Below, piece after piece: positions 1 through 12,700 of a stretch of DNA of 64,000 nucleotides. Origin of the DNA: Numida meleagris (taxonomy: Eukaryota; Chordata; Aves; Galliformes; Numididae); contig NC_034410.1 in the NCBI RefSeq assembly GCF_002078875.1, forward strand, positions 41,528,798 through 41,592,797, read 5' to 3'. How positions within the stretch are numbered: the first letter of the stretch is position 1; every line of letters starts with the position of its first letter. A program made the position numbers and the translations under genes. The notes beneath the pieces were generated by a model that saw nothing but the letters and a program-made list of their open reading frames with translations, was not told the DNA's origin and made no database searches.

Positions 1-600
1 ATTATTTGGGCTCAAATAGCCCAGACTCTTTGAAAGAATAGTTTGATGTCAACAACCTGGCTGCAGCATTATGACTGCCTACTAAGTAACCACACCATAG
101 GAACCTGATACCCCTACTCCTGTAAATGAGTGGAACAATCTGATATGCTTTCTGATATCAAAGTACTCGTTCCCTCCATATACATGGAGAATTTCAGTCT
201 GCTCCTTTCTTAGCTGGCTCTTCTACCTAACAAGGGAGAATCATGCTGTTCATAGAATGACAGTTAAAAAACAAAAATCAGCATTAAAAATACAGGTATG
301 GGCAAAAAATTTATGAGTTTGCCCAAACTTTCACATGTAGGGTCAATATAAAGCATATACTTTCTAACCGTAAATCTCAGTCCTACAGTCAGTACAGCAA
401 GTTTAACTCTGCTCATGAAGTTTGATATCATTAATCAAGCACAGTTAAGTACATTCGTGATACGAAGAAAAATTAACACCAAACAGAGAAATCCAATGCT
501 TACCTCCCCAAGAATTTCATTCTGATTTCACTAGAAGAAATGAGGAAACTTGACAGAGATTATCTAATTTTTTTCTTATTAGAAATAATCTAGCACTTAC
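1..600 (-). other. CAPN7 intron 10, partial
   Basis: This is the sequence downstream of exon 10 in the gene's direction. I looked for the next calpain core exon on the minus strand and did not find it. No repeat that I recognise is present. Confidence 0.7.
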
Positions 601-747
601 AGAATTTGATCCAGGAAAATCATATCCTCCCATGACCTTCATGTAAGCCTTTTCTATTAGTGATACCCACAGTTCATTCTTATTGTTAGAATAAGAGCAG
701 AGAAGTTCCCCGCTATGATCAACTGGTAACTGGTCATCTATGATCAC
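601..747 (-). CDS. CAPN7: CAPN7 coding exon 10 (last exon in the window)
   Basis: The exon is 147 nt (49 codons), phase 0 at both ends, and encodes residues 345-393, including [29 protein letters not shown] and PGSNS. The acceptor is TTTTTCACAG and the donor GTAAGT. The following coding exon is not in bases 1-600, which are intron. Confidence 0.95.
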
Positions 748-3700
748 CTGTGAAAAATAAATAAGAAATTATCTTAGAGCTAATTGAAAGTACTTAAAAA
801 TATACAACAAAACCTAACTGTTAGTAATACATAGCTTCTGAGATACAGACCAGACCTGACCACTTTTTAAGATGAGGACACCAGTATCAGTCAGAGGCTT
901 GCCCTATAGTGAACAAGAAGTTCTGTTGCTAGCTCTCTCTTACACCATCACCGGGTGACCTGTGAGCATCTGCCTTGGTTTCCTCTTCAGGAAGTGGAGG
1001 TTATGACAGAACTTACTTGCCAAGCGTTTAACACCTGGTGGAAAAGGCAGCTACAGAAAATCTCAGTATGATTATCAATATTAGAAAAAAGTAGAGAAAG
1101 GCCTAACAATGTCCCTTGCCTGATTAGGAAAAAGAACATAGATTGTGCGCAGCACGCAGTAGAGAAATTACAGTCATTTATCCATAAAGAACCAAAATGC
1201 ATGTCGCATCACTTTCCTAGTCCCTAGTTCCAAATTTAAGTTTCTTTTCTCTAGAAAACTAGAAGTGTAAAATTAGCAGTTGCAAAAGTATTAACATTTC
1301 TTGTTTAAATTATGTAGATTATACTTTGCATTAGTATAGATTGTTACTGCAGTACTCCTCACGGTCTGAAACCAAGAGTGGTGAGGCGCTGGAATGGGCT
1401 GCCCAGGGAGGTGTTTGAGTCACCGTCCCTGGAGGTGTTCAAGAAACGTTTAGATATAGTGTTGGGAGACATGGTTTAGTGGGGTTATTGGTGGTAGGTG
1501 GATGGTTGGACTGGATGATCTTGTAGGGCTTTTCCAACCTAGCTAATTCTATGATTCTATGAAACAATTTCCCAGCACAGATATTTCAAACTGCCATTAG
1601 TCTATTACCAATACACTACTGAGACAGCACATTTTCATGTCAAATCCTATTTGTGCAAGAATGGTTCTTTTCACAGAACACAGTCACCCATCATAACAAA
1701 AAGCAGCCACCGGGAGATCCATTGGAGAGCATGGAGAGCAGAGGAAGCGCTTAAGTAATACTTCCCTCAAACAGTCATTCAGATCCCAGGATTTTGCTAC
1801 TAACAGATTTCCTAACCTAGAGGTTGTATCTTAGCATTTAATATCATTTGAGGACTTGCCCCAAGCCCCTCCTCTATGAACACAACCACTGGATTTTTGA
1901 ACTCCCACAGACAGTGATCATTCAAAATGAACTGCAACAGTGACTGCTACAGTATTTTATTTAATACTCTTTTTTAGTGCACTAAGAAAATGATGCTTGT
2001 GAGTTTATAAAGCTCTACCATTTATCTTTAGGCATCTCCTCTCTTTATGAAAAATCTTTGGTCACCAGCTTTTAAAATACATGATTTTAACAGTAACAGC
2101 ATTAAGACTCCCCCAAACCATTTACCTTTCTAGGTACACCATTGATATGAAGTTTCACCATGTATTTGCCACATGGATTATACTCAGGTTCTCCTTTCTT
2201 ATTCTGAGGGTAAATAATACTGTTAAAAAAAAAAAAACAAAAACCCATGACATAAGTGACTCTGCTGTACATATGCTGATAATATAAAAATTAGGATATC
2301 TAGAATTCATACTAAAAGATGAATATGGAATTTTACATGAAAAAGCCACTCAAACTTAGTAAAAGTGGCAATGATGTTTAAGTAGGTTTTAGAAAACCCA
2401 AGAGTAATATAGTACTTTCTCTGACTGACTCAACACAAGCAAATTTATCTTAACTTTTAAATGTACAACAGTTATGCAAATTCCATTTAAATACAGTATT
2501 AGCCTGAATGACAGTCAAAGGTTTCAAGACTATGGTGGTACAGAACTCTCTGCTCATGCAGAGAATACACATTCACTTCTAGCGAGTATAGGTTAAAACA
2601 AAATTCCAGAAATAACATTCACATGCTGGTCTGGCAGTGGGTTCTTGGCAGACAGTCTGCCAAATGCATGCTAAGTTTATCACAGAACACTTGTCAAGTT
2701 GGATTGAGATGCTGTTGCTATCATTCTGCAGCGAGATTTAAGATCAACTATTTGTTGTACAGCAGTTGGCATAGCAAAGGAAGAAACAAACCTGCAAAGC
2801 ATTCTAAGTAAAATTTCTACTAAAAACAAAGCCTTCCAGACTATTTACTCTTCTCAAAGCATATCTAAAGTTGTTTTACTTTTAGAAGTGGTAAAGCCAC
2901 AAGAGTCCCAGGGAGATAAAGATGAAACAAATGCTAACATCTACAGTGTCCAACTGTACAGACGGAGAACCTCAATTAAAACTGAGATTAGCATGCTCTA
3001 CTTTCATAAGTATTTTTCTTACATATTACTCATGAATAAGCTTAAAGACAGCAATTTAAATAGAACATACTGCAAAAGCTTAGCTGTGTTAAGCCTGACA
3101 AGATCTTAGAAAAGAACAGCTATTTACCTTGTAATCAACTTTTTGTTGTATCTTCTTTCATATGCAGCGCTGATAGCTAGCGATGCCACAAAGGAACAAT
3201 CTGACACTATTGTCTGTAAAGAAAAGATGACAATGGATATTTACTAATATTTAGAAAAATTGGCTGAATGTGAAGGAAAGGAAAATTGTCAGTCAGTGAT
3301 TCCCTTCAGTGAATTTAAATGGAGAGAAGCCAAGGTACTCCAAAAAAAAAAAAAGCAGGAAACATTGCATGCTCTGTAAGTGAAGAGATTTATTGAAGGC
3401 AAGGAGTGCAGCTATCTCATCATTCACTCACACTTAACCTCTTTCTTCCCAAAACACATGGTGTTTCCACTGTTAACACACTCGTTCCTTCTCATGGCTA
3501 AAAAACACATGGAATTTGAGGTGATACTATTAAATTAATAAATTTAATGTCAAGAGAGCCATGAAAAGCTCTCTCACATTTAGGGATTTCTTTTTGAAAA
3601 AGTAATCCTCTTCTCTTTTGGAAAGTCTCATTCCCTGCAATGTGCTCTAGCAGCGCACACGTTTCTCTTGGGTAACAACTTACCTGCTTTATGCTGAAAC

Positions 3701-6700
3701 TTGATACAGTATAAATCATCGTAGGGTTATTTGTTATGTCATCTGGCCGTACCCACTTGGCAAACATTGCTTTCTGTTTGGGGGATAATGGCAACTTCCC
3801 ACATTTATCGCTAGATTTAAGAGAGAAAAGCAGAAATAACAGGTTAGATAGAAAAACTTTCCACGACATCCCAAGTCATACATATATCTGCTAGACAGTG
3901 GAAAATGCGCATGGAACAATTACACAGCTGGAAGACAAATTCAAAGAATAAAGTTGATGATTTGGTGGGGAAAAACAAGATATTGAAAACATGAACGAGG
4001 CTGCAGTATTTAAATACCCCAGCCAAAACTACGTTTAAGCAGATTTTTAAGCACAACAATACTGCTTATTGGAAAGATTTGAAAATAACAAAGAAAGAAA
4101 GATCAGTAACTGAACAGCACTTACGAAAACGGCATAGGGAAGGCAAAACGTTCCCTCAAATCAACACTCATGAAAGGGACATATTCAATGCCATTAATTT
4201 TTGAAGTCTTTCTGCAAGTTGAAAGAGAAAAATGTAGTTACAAACTTATCTATCATCTTTCAAAGACTGAGTTTATCTGCAGCTTTTCAAACTCCAGCAC
4301 ATTTCTATCCTCAGGACCATATCCTCAGTCCATTTAAGTCCCTTACAGTAAATGAACAGATTAAGTGTTTCAAGATCAAATCCTGGACAGTGCTGAACAT
4401 CACCTCTGTCACAATCTTATTTACTCTACAGGGAGAAGGAAGGCCGCTGAAACCTTTATCACACAATGCTTTTTTTTTTTGGCATATATTTAATAGTTTT
4501 CAAAATTCACAACTTTGCATTAAGGTTTTATGGACTTGTTAAAATGTGTATATTATGGCAGCTAAATAAAAACAAATGCGAAAGGAACTGAATATAACAG
4601 AAGGCATAATCCTGAAGTATATTACACTTCCTCAGTTTCCAGGGACATAGTAGTTGTATCATATGCGAAACCATTTTTGTACCTGGGCACCTGAGAGTCA
4701 GATCTTTCATGAACTCAATCAAGTACACATAAACATATAAAAATATGGCTATGAAAAATACTTCTGGCAGCCAACTACAAGTTGTCTTCTAAATACGCTC
4801 TAGAAGACATGCTCTGTGAATAAAAGCCACTGATTGCATTACTGTAGAGAAGACAGGAATTTATTAAAGCGTGGGTAATGACAACAAAGGAGTTTGTAAG
4901 TGGTGGTTTTCCAAGCCTCTGTTTATACACCTCAAGCTTAGGTGTAACAATTTACTGTTCGAGATGCACAAAGGATGTGTGCACAAATGGTAAAACTTTG
5001 GAAAAACTTGGCCTCCACTCACCTGAGTACTTCAATCTCCTCTGCAGTGTACCTCTGACCTTGAGATTCACTAGCTTGTACTGCTCTGATCATCTGGGGT
5101 TTATCATTTAAAGAAAAATCAGGTCCCAATGGAAAGAATGTTCTGACTGGCTGATTTGGTTTAGCTGCAGTTGACTTCTCCTTCTGAGATGACTTTGACA
5201 TCGATACTTTCAGTGCTTCTGCTCTAAAGGAAAGAAAAATATATTCTGTTTACAATCATAACGAAAATATGGCTACGGGTCAGTAATTTATTTCCTTGTT
5301 CATGCTGTCACATTTGTTAAATGGGATGAACAAATGCTCAAGCTGACCAATATCGCTTTTCCTATGGAAATCAATTCATGAATAATATCAATAGAAGATA
5401 AGCATCAGAAATCATTCAGTACTGACGCCAGTACTTCTTTATTTTCCTGTTCTACAATCAATGAAAATATAGCATTTACAATTCAGTTACAAGATATTTT
5501 CAGCAGAACTCATTAGTTTTTTGTCACCTTTAAGTCTACACTAATAGTAGTATTTGTGTAAGCAATCGTTATCTGGAACCTCAGAAAAAGACCACAAACC
5601 CAGAGAGAGAAAATCCCTTTTCGTGTGATTCACAGACAGGACAAAGCTTTGTAACTGCTTCCCCCATGAGGCAGCGTTACAGTGGTAACTCATCAGTGCT
5701 GGTTTCAGCATCACCTACTGCTTTGCTTTCTCTTAAGACTTTAGGATTTGATTAGCAACTATCATAGCAGAAAAAAACAACAACCATTCATACAATCCAG
5801 TATTTCAGCTGCTAGAAGACTGCATATTCAGGAGCCATCTTTTTTCTGTTGCTGCGTTAAACTGTGGGATAGTCACACATGCAAACCAACGTGGGATTTT
5901 TGAACACGGACTGAAAAGTGCTGGTAATCTGCTAATACTGAAGCAGAACAACGCAGTCCATTATTCTCCATCATACTGATGATTTAAAAAGGAGTTACAT
6001 TGGACTTACACTCATGCAACTTGTTTTAGATACAGACTCTCGTCCACTAGATTTATTCAAATGATTAGATTGCTGTCTCAAACCAAGTACTTCCCGGTTT
6101 TGAAGCTGTCTTCATTATGAAGAGATGCTGACACCCAGGCTTAGCGCTGACCTGAATTCCGCATTTTTATAAAAACCAAAATTGTAGTAGAGTACTCCGA
6201 TTCATTTGTCTGAAGACTGAAACAGTGCACTGGTACTAAAGAATACATAGCCCTTCCCTAACTGCACGTCCAGAGATTTCCAGAAGGTTGGCACAAGAGC
6301 TACTTCCCCTACCTGTATATTAGCTGGCAGCTGTCTACCAGGGAAGCTCTAATTGAGTTAGGTCTGGTCAGAATCCCTACGCTTTGCAGTGCAGAACAGA
6401 CATACTAGATTGAGAATCCAACTCAGAGAGTGCACTGACACTCAACAGTTATTACCTATATTAACAGTGGCAATACTCACCTATCTAATGCTTGCCGAGC
6501 CAGTTGTTTCAGTTTTGACTGCAGGACTGCTTCTGAAGTTTCTGTAGCCTTAAATTCAAAACACATAAACAACAAAAAAGCTACACACTCAAAGAAAATC
6601 CAGATTTTAAGCTGTTTGTGAAATTCCATGCTTTTAAATTACAGTTACTACCTATTTTTTTTTCCAATTCTCTGAAATAAGCAGATACGCATGTAGTGTT

Positions 6701-9700
6701 TTTTTGTTGTTGCTGTTCTTTTTTTTAATCTCAGCATAAACTGAGATTAAGCTGATCAAGCTCAAAGAGGGTAGATTAAGGTTAGATAAGGAAAATTGTG
6801 GTTGATGCCCCATCCCTGGAGACTTTCAAGGCAAGGCTGGATCAGGCCCTGGGCAACCTGATCTAGCTGTGGTATCCTTGTTCATGGCAGGGGAGTTAGA
6901 CTAGATGGCCTGCAGAGGTCCCTTCTAACTCTAAGGATTCTATGATTCTATAAAAAGGATATTAAGTAAGTAAATGTTATTTTACTATTCTAGCAAGTGT
7001 TCATAGAATGAAAGTGTTATTCAAAATTTTTTAGCATTGAAATACTGCATACACACAAGAAACTATTAAAAAACATATTAAAACTATGGACAGAAAAAAA
7101 ATCCAACAAATGTTATTTACACTACTGAACTCAGGTGTATGCCAATTGTTTCCCCCCAGGCGAGTAGAAAATAATCATGGTAACTTAGGAAAAGATACAT
7201 TTGAATGTTCACTTCCATTGATAAAGCCTGCTTGCAAGTTAAAACTCTTGTTTTTCCACATGTAAAGCATGTAGAAAATTATCTATGATGGGCACCAAAA
7301 CTGTTATCAAGAGCGCTAACTTCTATTTCCCGTTGGGAGGTAGGTTATGACAGTTCACTCATATAACCAGTTTACACTTTTTTCCTCCTTACAGGTGAAT
7401 CATGGCTAGTGGAGACAGATGATCTGCAGGAAGCACAACATGAGCTGTGGTTTCTCTTGTCACACCCACTAGCAGGCTTCAGGTTCTAGCTTTGTACCTT
7501 AATTGATTCTCCTGGGTCATCCATGTCAATTGAGGAAACAAAAGGCAAGCTACTTTCACCCTAAGAAATGAAACTAGAAACTCTTTTCATAACAATTTTT
7601 CCATCTGTTAGTAAGTTACAGTTAGGAGTTCCTTGCTGGAAAGGACTTTGAAAGATGTATGAAGGGAAGCAGTGGATGTGGAACACCAGAAGACCCATCT
7701 AGGAGACAGACACAGAGGAAGAGACATGGCTGCTCTCTTACTGCTTCAAGAGTAAGAAAGAAGCAGATCTCTCCACCTGAATATAGCAAGCAGAAAACAA
7801 GGCAGAAGTAGTGCTTCAAGACAGAGTTCCTTCCATCTTTTATCCTAGGGTGAAGATGGTATCTTTTGATCCCCTCGAGGGATAATGCCTGCAGTCATTT
7901 TAACAAAACAATGTGCTGTCAAGATTAAAAGAAACATTAGCTGTATCTGCACCTAATAAGAGATCAGGTAACAGCAACTGTTAATGAGATAATTTCAGAG
8001 TAATTTCTATATATGTAAGTAGTAGCATGCACTAACACAACAGAAGGAGAAACACAGCAGAGTCAAAAACAGTATGCTGATGCAATGTTTTACATAACAG
8101 ACGGAAGCAGTTCTGATTGAACAGCTGAGCCAGAAAAACTAGAGCAGATCTACTGGCTCTTGATCTGGTTACCTTGTATCACCAGGGTTTTTAAGTCTAC
8201 CTAAAACTGTTTAGTAGAACTCAGAGCAAAGGTTTTACTCTAGTATGTAGCAATAATAATATTCCCCTCCCAACAACCCATATATATTCACACTACAAAA
8301 AGAAAAGAGGAGAAAAAAGAAAAACAGACTTGGTGGAGTTACATTATGATGGTGAGCTCTTCCTATAATGAGTTAGTTATGACAACTGGACTTCAGAGAA
8401 AAAAGCAGTACCTGTAATGATATTCTTCATCATTCACGTAATGGCCAATTTAACCCTACCACTAACATCAGTGCGAATTGAATTCACCCATAATAGCTTT
8501 AATGTTAGCTACTGAGTAATCAAATAGTATTTTTTTTTACCAGTTTTAGCAGCAGGAAACTGTTATGTTTTCAGAAAGTGCTACACAAAAAGATTCTCGT
8601 GAATTACTTCCTTTAATATAGTCAGAAAATAAAACAGCTGAAACGTTAGCGAGTCATCTTCGATTTCAACCAATTTTGATTTCTCTTTTAATATTGCATT
8701 CACCCTAGTGCAAAAGTTAACAAGAAAAAAATTTCAGCATACTTCCATTCCTTAGTATAATCTGGTTCAGAGAAAACACACAAATGACCAGTTCCCATGA
8801 ATTTACAGTGTTGAATAATGTAACAACGGGAAGAAACATTACAAAAACAACCAATGGAAGAAAAAAAATTCAAGAACAGTTTTTCTAAATACAGGTACTC
8901 CATTTTTAAGCCAGCCTGTAGGGGTCAGTCACTTGTGTAAGTGGAAGAATTTCTTACCATCACGTAATTCCACCAAGTTAACTTGTAGCTTAACATACTG
9001 TTTTCAAACAGAGCTCCACCGCTTCCGTGTACAACTCTATAGCTTCTTCCGCATTGCCCTTATCATCTTCATCAAAGGCCTGCGTAACTAGGAAGTGAGC
9101 ACGCTCCAAGTCCAACTGTTGTTTTGACTTCAGAGGGTCTGTGTTCTGAGACTGAACTAAAGGAAAAATGAAGTTTTTAGCTTTCTACAGCAGCAGACAC
9201 GCAAAAGCATCCTTCCCACAGCACTGAAACACTAGCAGTTCTAGCAGATGAGAAACATCTACTCTTTGGCTGGAAACAGAAACTTTGTGAACTTTGCTAC
9301 CGACATCTTCACAAGGAAGAAGAAACAAGCACTCTTCCCCCATAGCTGAGATATGCTCTCAGGGTATTTCATATGTCAAGTAACATACATAAGATCTCTT
9401 TCATATTATGCAGATGTGGTTCCTAAGAATATTTAAAATGAAAGAATATGCACACCCAAGTCCTTAGGAAATAAATCTTCTGCACTGTGGTACGTTACTG
9501 ATTCACTGCAGAATTCAAAACACTGACTCACAAAAAATAAGAAACACAAAAAACAGAAAACATCACACACGTATTTCACAGCACGGTAAGGCTTTCTACT
9601 CAATTTAAGCAGAGGTTTAATTAGAAAGCTCCTTACCCACCTGCTGAATGGAGAGCCTGAACTCTTTCCAAATACTCATTTATTTTTTCTTGAATATTTT

Positions 9701-12700
9701 CTAAACTTGACCCTGCCATGCCAGCATAAATCAACGCTTGCGCAGCTTCCTGCAGGGAAAGGAATTTGAAACAGTAGTTAGTGGTTGGCGACTGGAAAGT
9801 TACTTTCCATGAACAGAAGGCTACAGAAACCATGAGTCTGCATGAAAGCTGGCTCCTACACCTGCATCAAGGCTCAGTGGTGCAGGGAAAGCCTGCCAGA
9901 GAGAAGAAGTTACAAATGAAATCCAGTTTCCTAAGTTCAATTTCACACGGGATAACCTATAAAACTATAGAACCTCAGGTGCTTTATTATAAGGCCACAT
10001 CTTAGGTTTGTGTGCGCAGTTACATTCACAAACTCAGAAATTTTAAATGAACTTATTCAGTCATGCACTGAAATCATCTAAGTAAAACTCAGGACAAGCT
10101 GTCTTTTATTTTTAAAGGTGCAGATTTATGGTTGGGGAAGAATATAAAAACTTAAAATCAGCATATTACTCACAAGCTATTTGCATTTAATCTGATAGTA
10201 ACGAGATGAAAACCAAAATAAAAAGCTTTTAAAAATCAAATTCATAGAATTATGGAGTTTTGGTTGAGAAACCCTTTTCTATTCACATTTCTCAAAGTGA
10301 TCAGATTTTGAAATTCTACAGAATTAAGATTTCCCAGCTCCTCAAATTTTCATTTCTAAATGTTCGTATGTATGGAAGACACTGGATATTGATTGAAGCC
10401 CATTTCTAGGAGGGAGCATAGGAAGGCCTCCAGCTCAGAAGCACAGTGTGTTGTCTACATGAAGACTTTTTCTATAATGCACAAATCTATTAGGAAAAAA
10501 AACGTCCTCGGTTGCAATAAGCTGTCTATTCACTTACTAAATTTATAAAAAAAACCAAAACAACACACGTTAAGGTTTGGCAGGGTTATAATCAACAGCC
10601 AGAGCTGACACAGGCTTAGAAGTGTATGGAAAATTGAGATTTGTCACTCTTAAAGATAAAAACCTTACACTGACCTCATTATTGGCATAAGGGAAAAAAC
10701 CCAACAACCCACATTCGTGCAGCAGCACTCTTCTTCCCAGCAGCAGCGGGTGAGGGAAGGAGGCAGTCACGTAGCAGGCATGCACGTAGGAAGCAGAACA
10801 ATAACTGTCAGCACTGGTCTTCGGGAAGACAGCTCTGTGCAGGGCAAGCACTGAGCTGGGGCCAGAGGGGCTCTCACTTGCTTTGCGGCTATGATTTTGC
10901 CAAAGCTGTCAATTTACTCCCACAGGCACCCATCTTGTTTGCCCAAGCTTAGAACCAATCCTAATACAACCTGTATTTATCAGGATAAATATTTTACTGC
11001 TGAGCATCACAAAAACAAGCACTGCATACACCCTGTCAACATCCATCACTATAATAACAGAATCACAGAATGGCTTGGGTTGAAAGGGACCTCAAAGATG
11101 ATCTATTTCCAACTCCCTGCTGTGGGCAGGGCTGCTACCCACTGGATCAGGCTGCCCAGGGCCCCATCCAACCTGGCCTTGAGCACCTCCAGGGATGGGG
11201 CACCCACAGCTTCTCGGGACAGCCTGCACCAGGGCCTCACCGCTCTGAGCAGTGTTTCTTCCTAACATCTAACTCAAACTTCCCCTCTTCCAATTTACAC
11301 CCACTCCCCCTTGTTCTATCACTATCTGTGTAAAAAGTCAGTCCTCTTCCTACCTGTAAGTTCCTTTCAAGAATTACACCACGTAAAGTGCTCACAGGAA
11401 GGCAAACATGAGTCTGGTTCCATTTATATGTAGCAATTAACTACTGTTAAGGTCTAGAATACAGCTGGTTTTGAGAAAAACACATTACAGACACCTGCTC
11501 CAGGTGTACACACACATCTGTGGCACACCAGAAGTAGAGGTGCTGTATCGCAATGGTGAGTGTGATGCAAAGAACAAACACAGATCTTCAAACCAGTGCT
11601 TCCAAACCCATGATTTGCTTGATTTCGATCACAACTGTTCCACCTGATTTCAAGGTGCAAACAGACCCTTATGCACTAAGCTGCAGCAGTTGGCCAAACG
11701 CCTGCAGTGCCAGCTACCACAGGATGCAGGTGTGGTTCAGAGCTGGTATTTCTGATCCATCACAAGTGAACAGACACAGCAAATCCATTCAGACATTCTG
11801 TTTGTTGTCTATCAGGAACAAGAAGTGACATTTCCCATGTTTTTTCATGCTCAGGTCAAGTTCTTGCAGAATCCAATTTGTCACCCACATGCTTACTAAA
11901 CGCACAAGTGGATAATAAGAAAGTTAGTAACAGGTCTGATACCTTCATACAGAGCCTGATACAAGAGTCAACACCTGACCTCATGCTGCCAGGAACCTTC
12001 TGTCTGAGCACCAAAACCTGGATCACAGCTCTGCAGGTACAAAGCTTTCCTGATGCAGAGCAGCACCCACGCTCACGTTGCTCTGTGCCCTCACATGTGC
12101 AAACCACAAAGCATTTTCTGCATTACTCTCCTTGCCGCATTTAGCCTGCGGAGCGAGGGGTGCCTTTCTGCTTTTAGAAGTATCACCTACATGCAGCATG
12201 GGAAAAGAATTTTCTGTATGCCGTATGAAAAAGCTGAAGAGCAATTATTTGCACAAAAAGATTGTTTTCTTCTGAGGAATACTTGACAAGTTCTTCCAGA
12301 GGTGTCAGAAACATGCTGTCACAAAGCAGCATATGCGCAGCTAACGTATCATACACATGCTGCTGCTGAGAAGCACAGACCTTATCAGCATCATTACCGC
12401 TAATTATAACTTGTGTACGTACACACTTTCCATAGTGAACTTAGCTCACCCTACGCTAACAATGTAGGTTAAACGCAGATATTCTTCCTCCTATGTATGA
12501 CTCTCTCCCAAAAGAGAGGAGATTTAGATTAGATGCCAGGGGGAAGTTTTTCACAGAGAGGGTGATGAGGTCCTGGCACAGGCTGCCCAGAGAAGCTGTG
12601 GGTGCCCCATCCCTGGACACACTCAAGGCCAGGCTGGATGGGGCCCGGGGCAGCCTGACCCGGTGGGTGGCAGCCCTGCCCACGGCAGCGAGTTGGAAAC

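Noticed and set aside
508..536. Acceptor- and donor-like pair on the minus strand between CAPN7 exon 10 and the edge
   Set aside because: The 28-nt segment does not match calpain sequence and would be an unusually small exon; chance splice motifs are likely.
4201..4542. 113-codon plus-strand open frame
   Set aside because: It lies opposite CAPN7 exon 6 and its intron, and shows no domain or protein-like bias.
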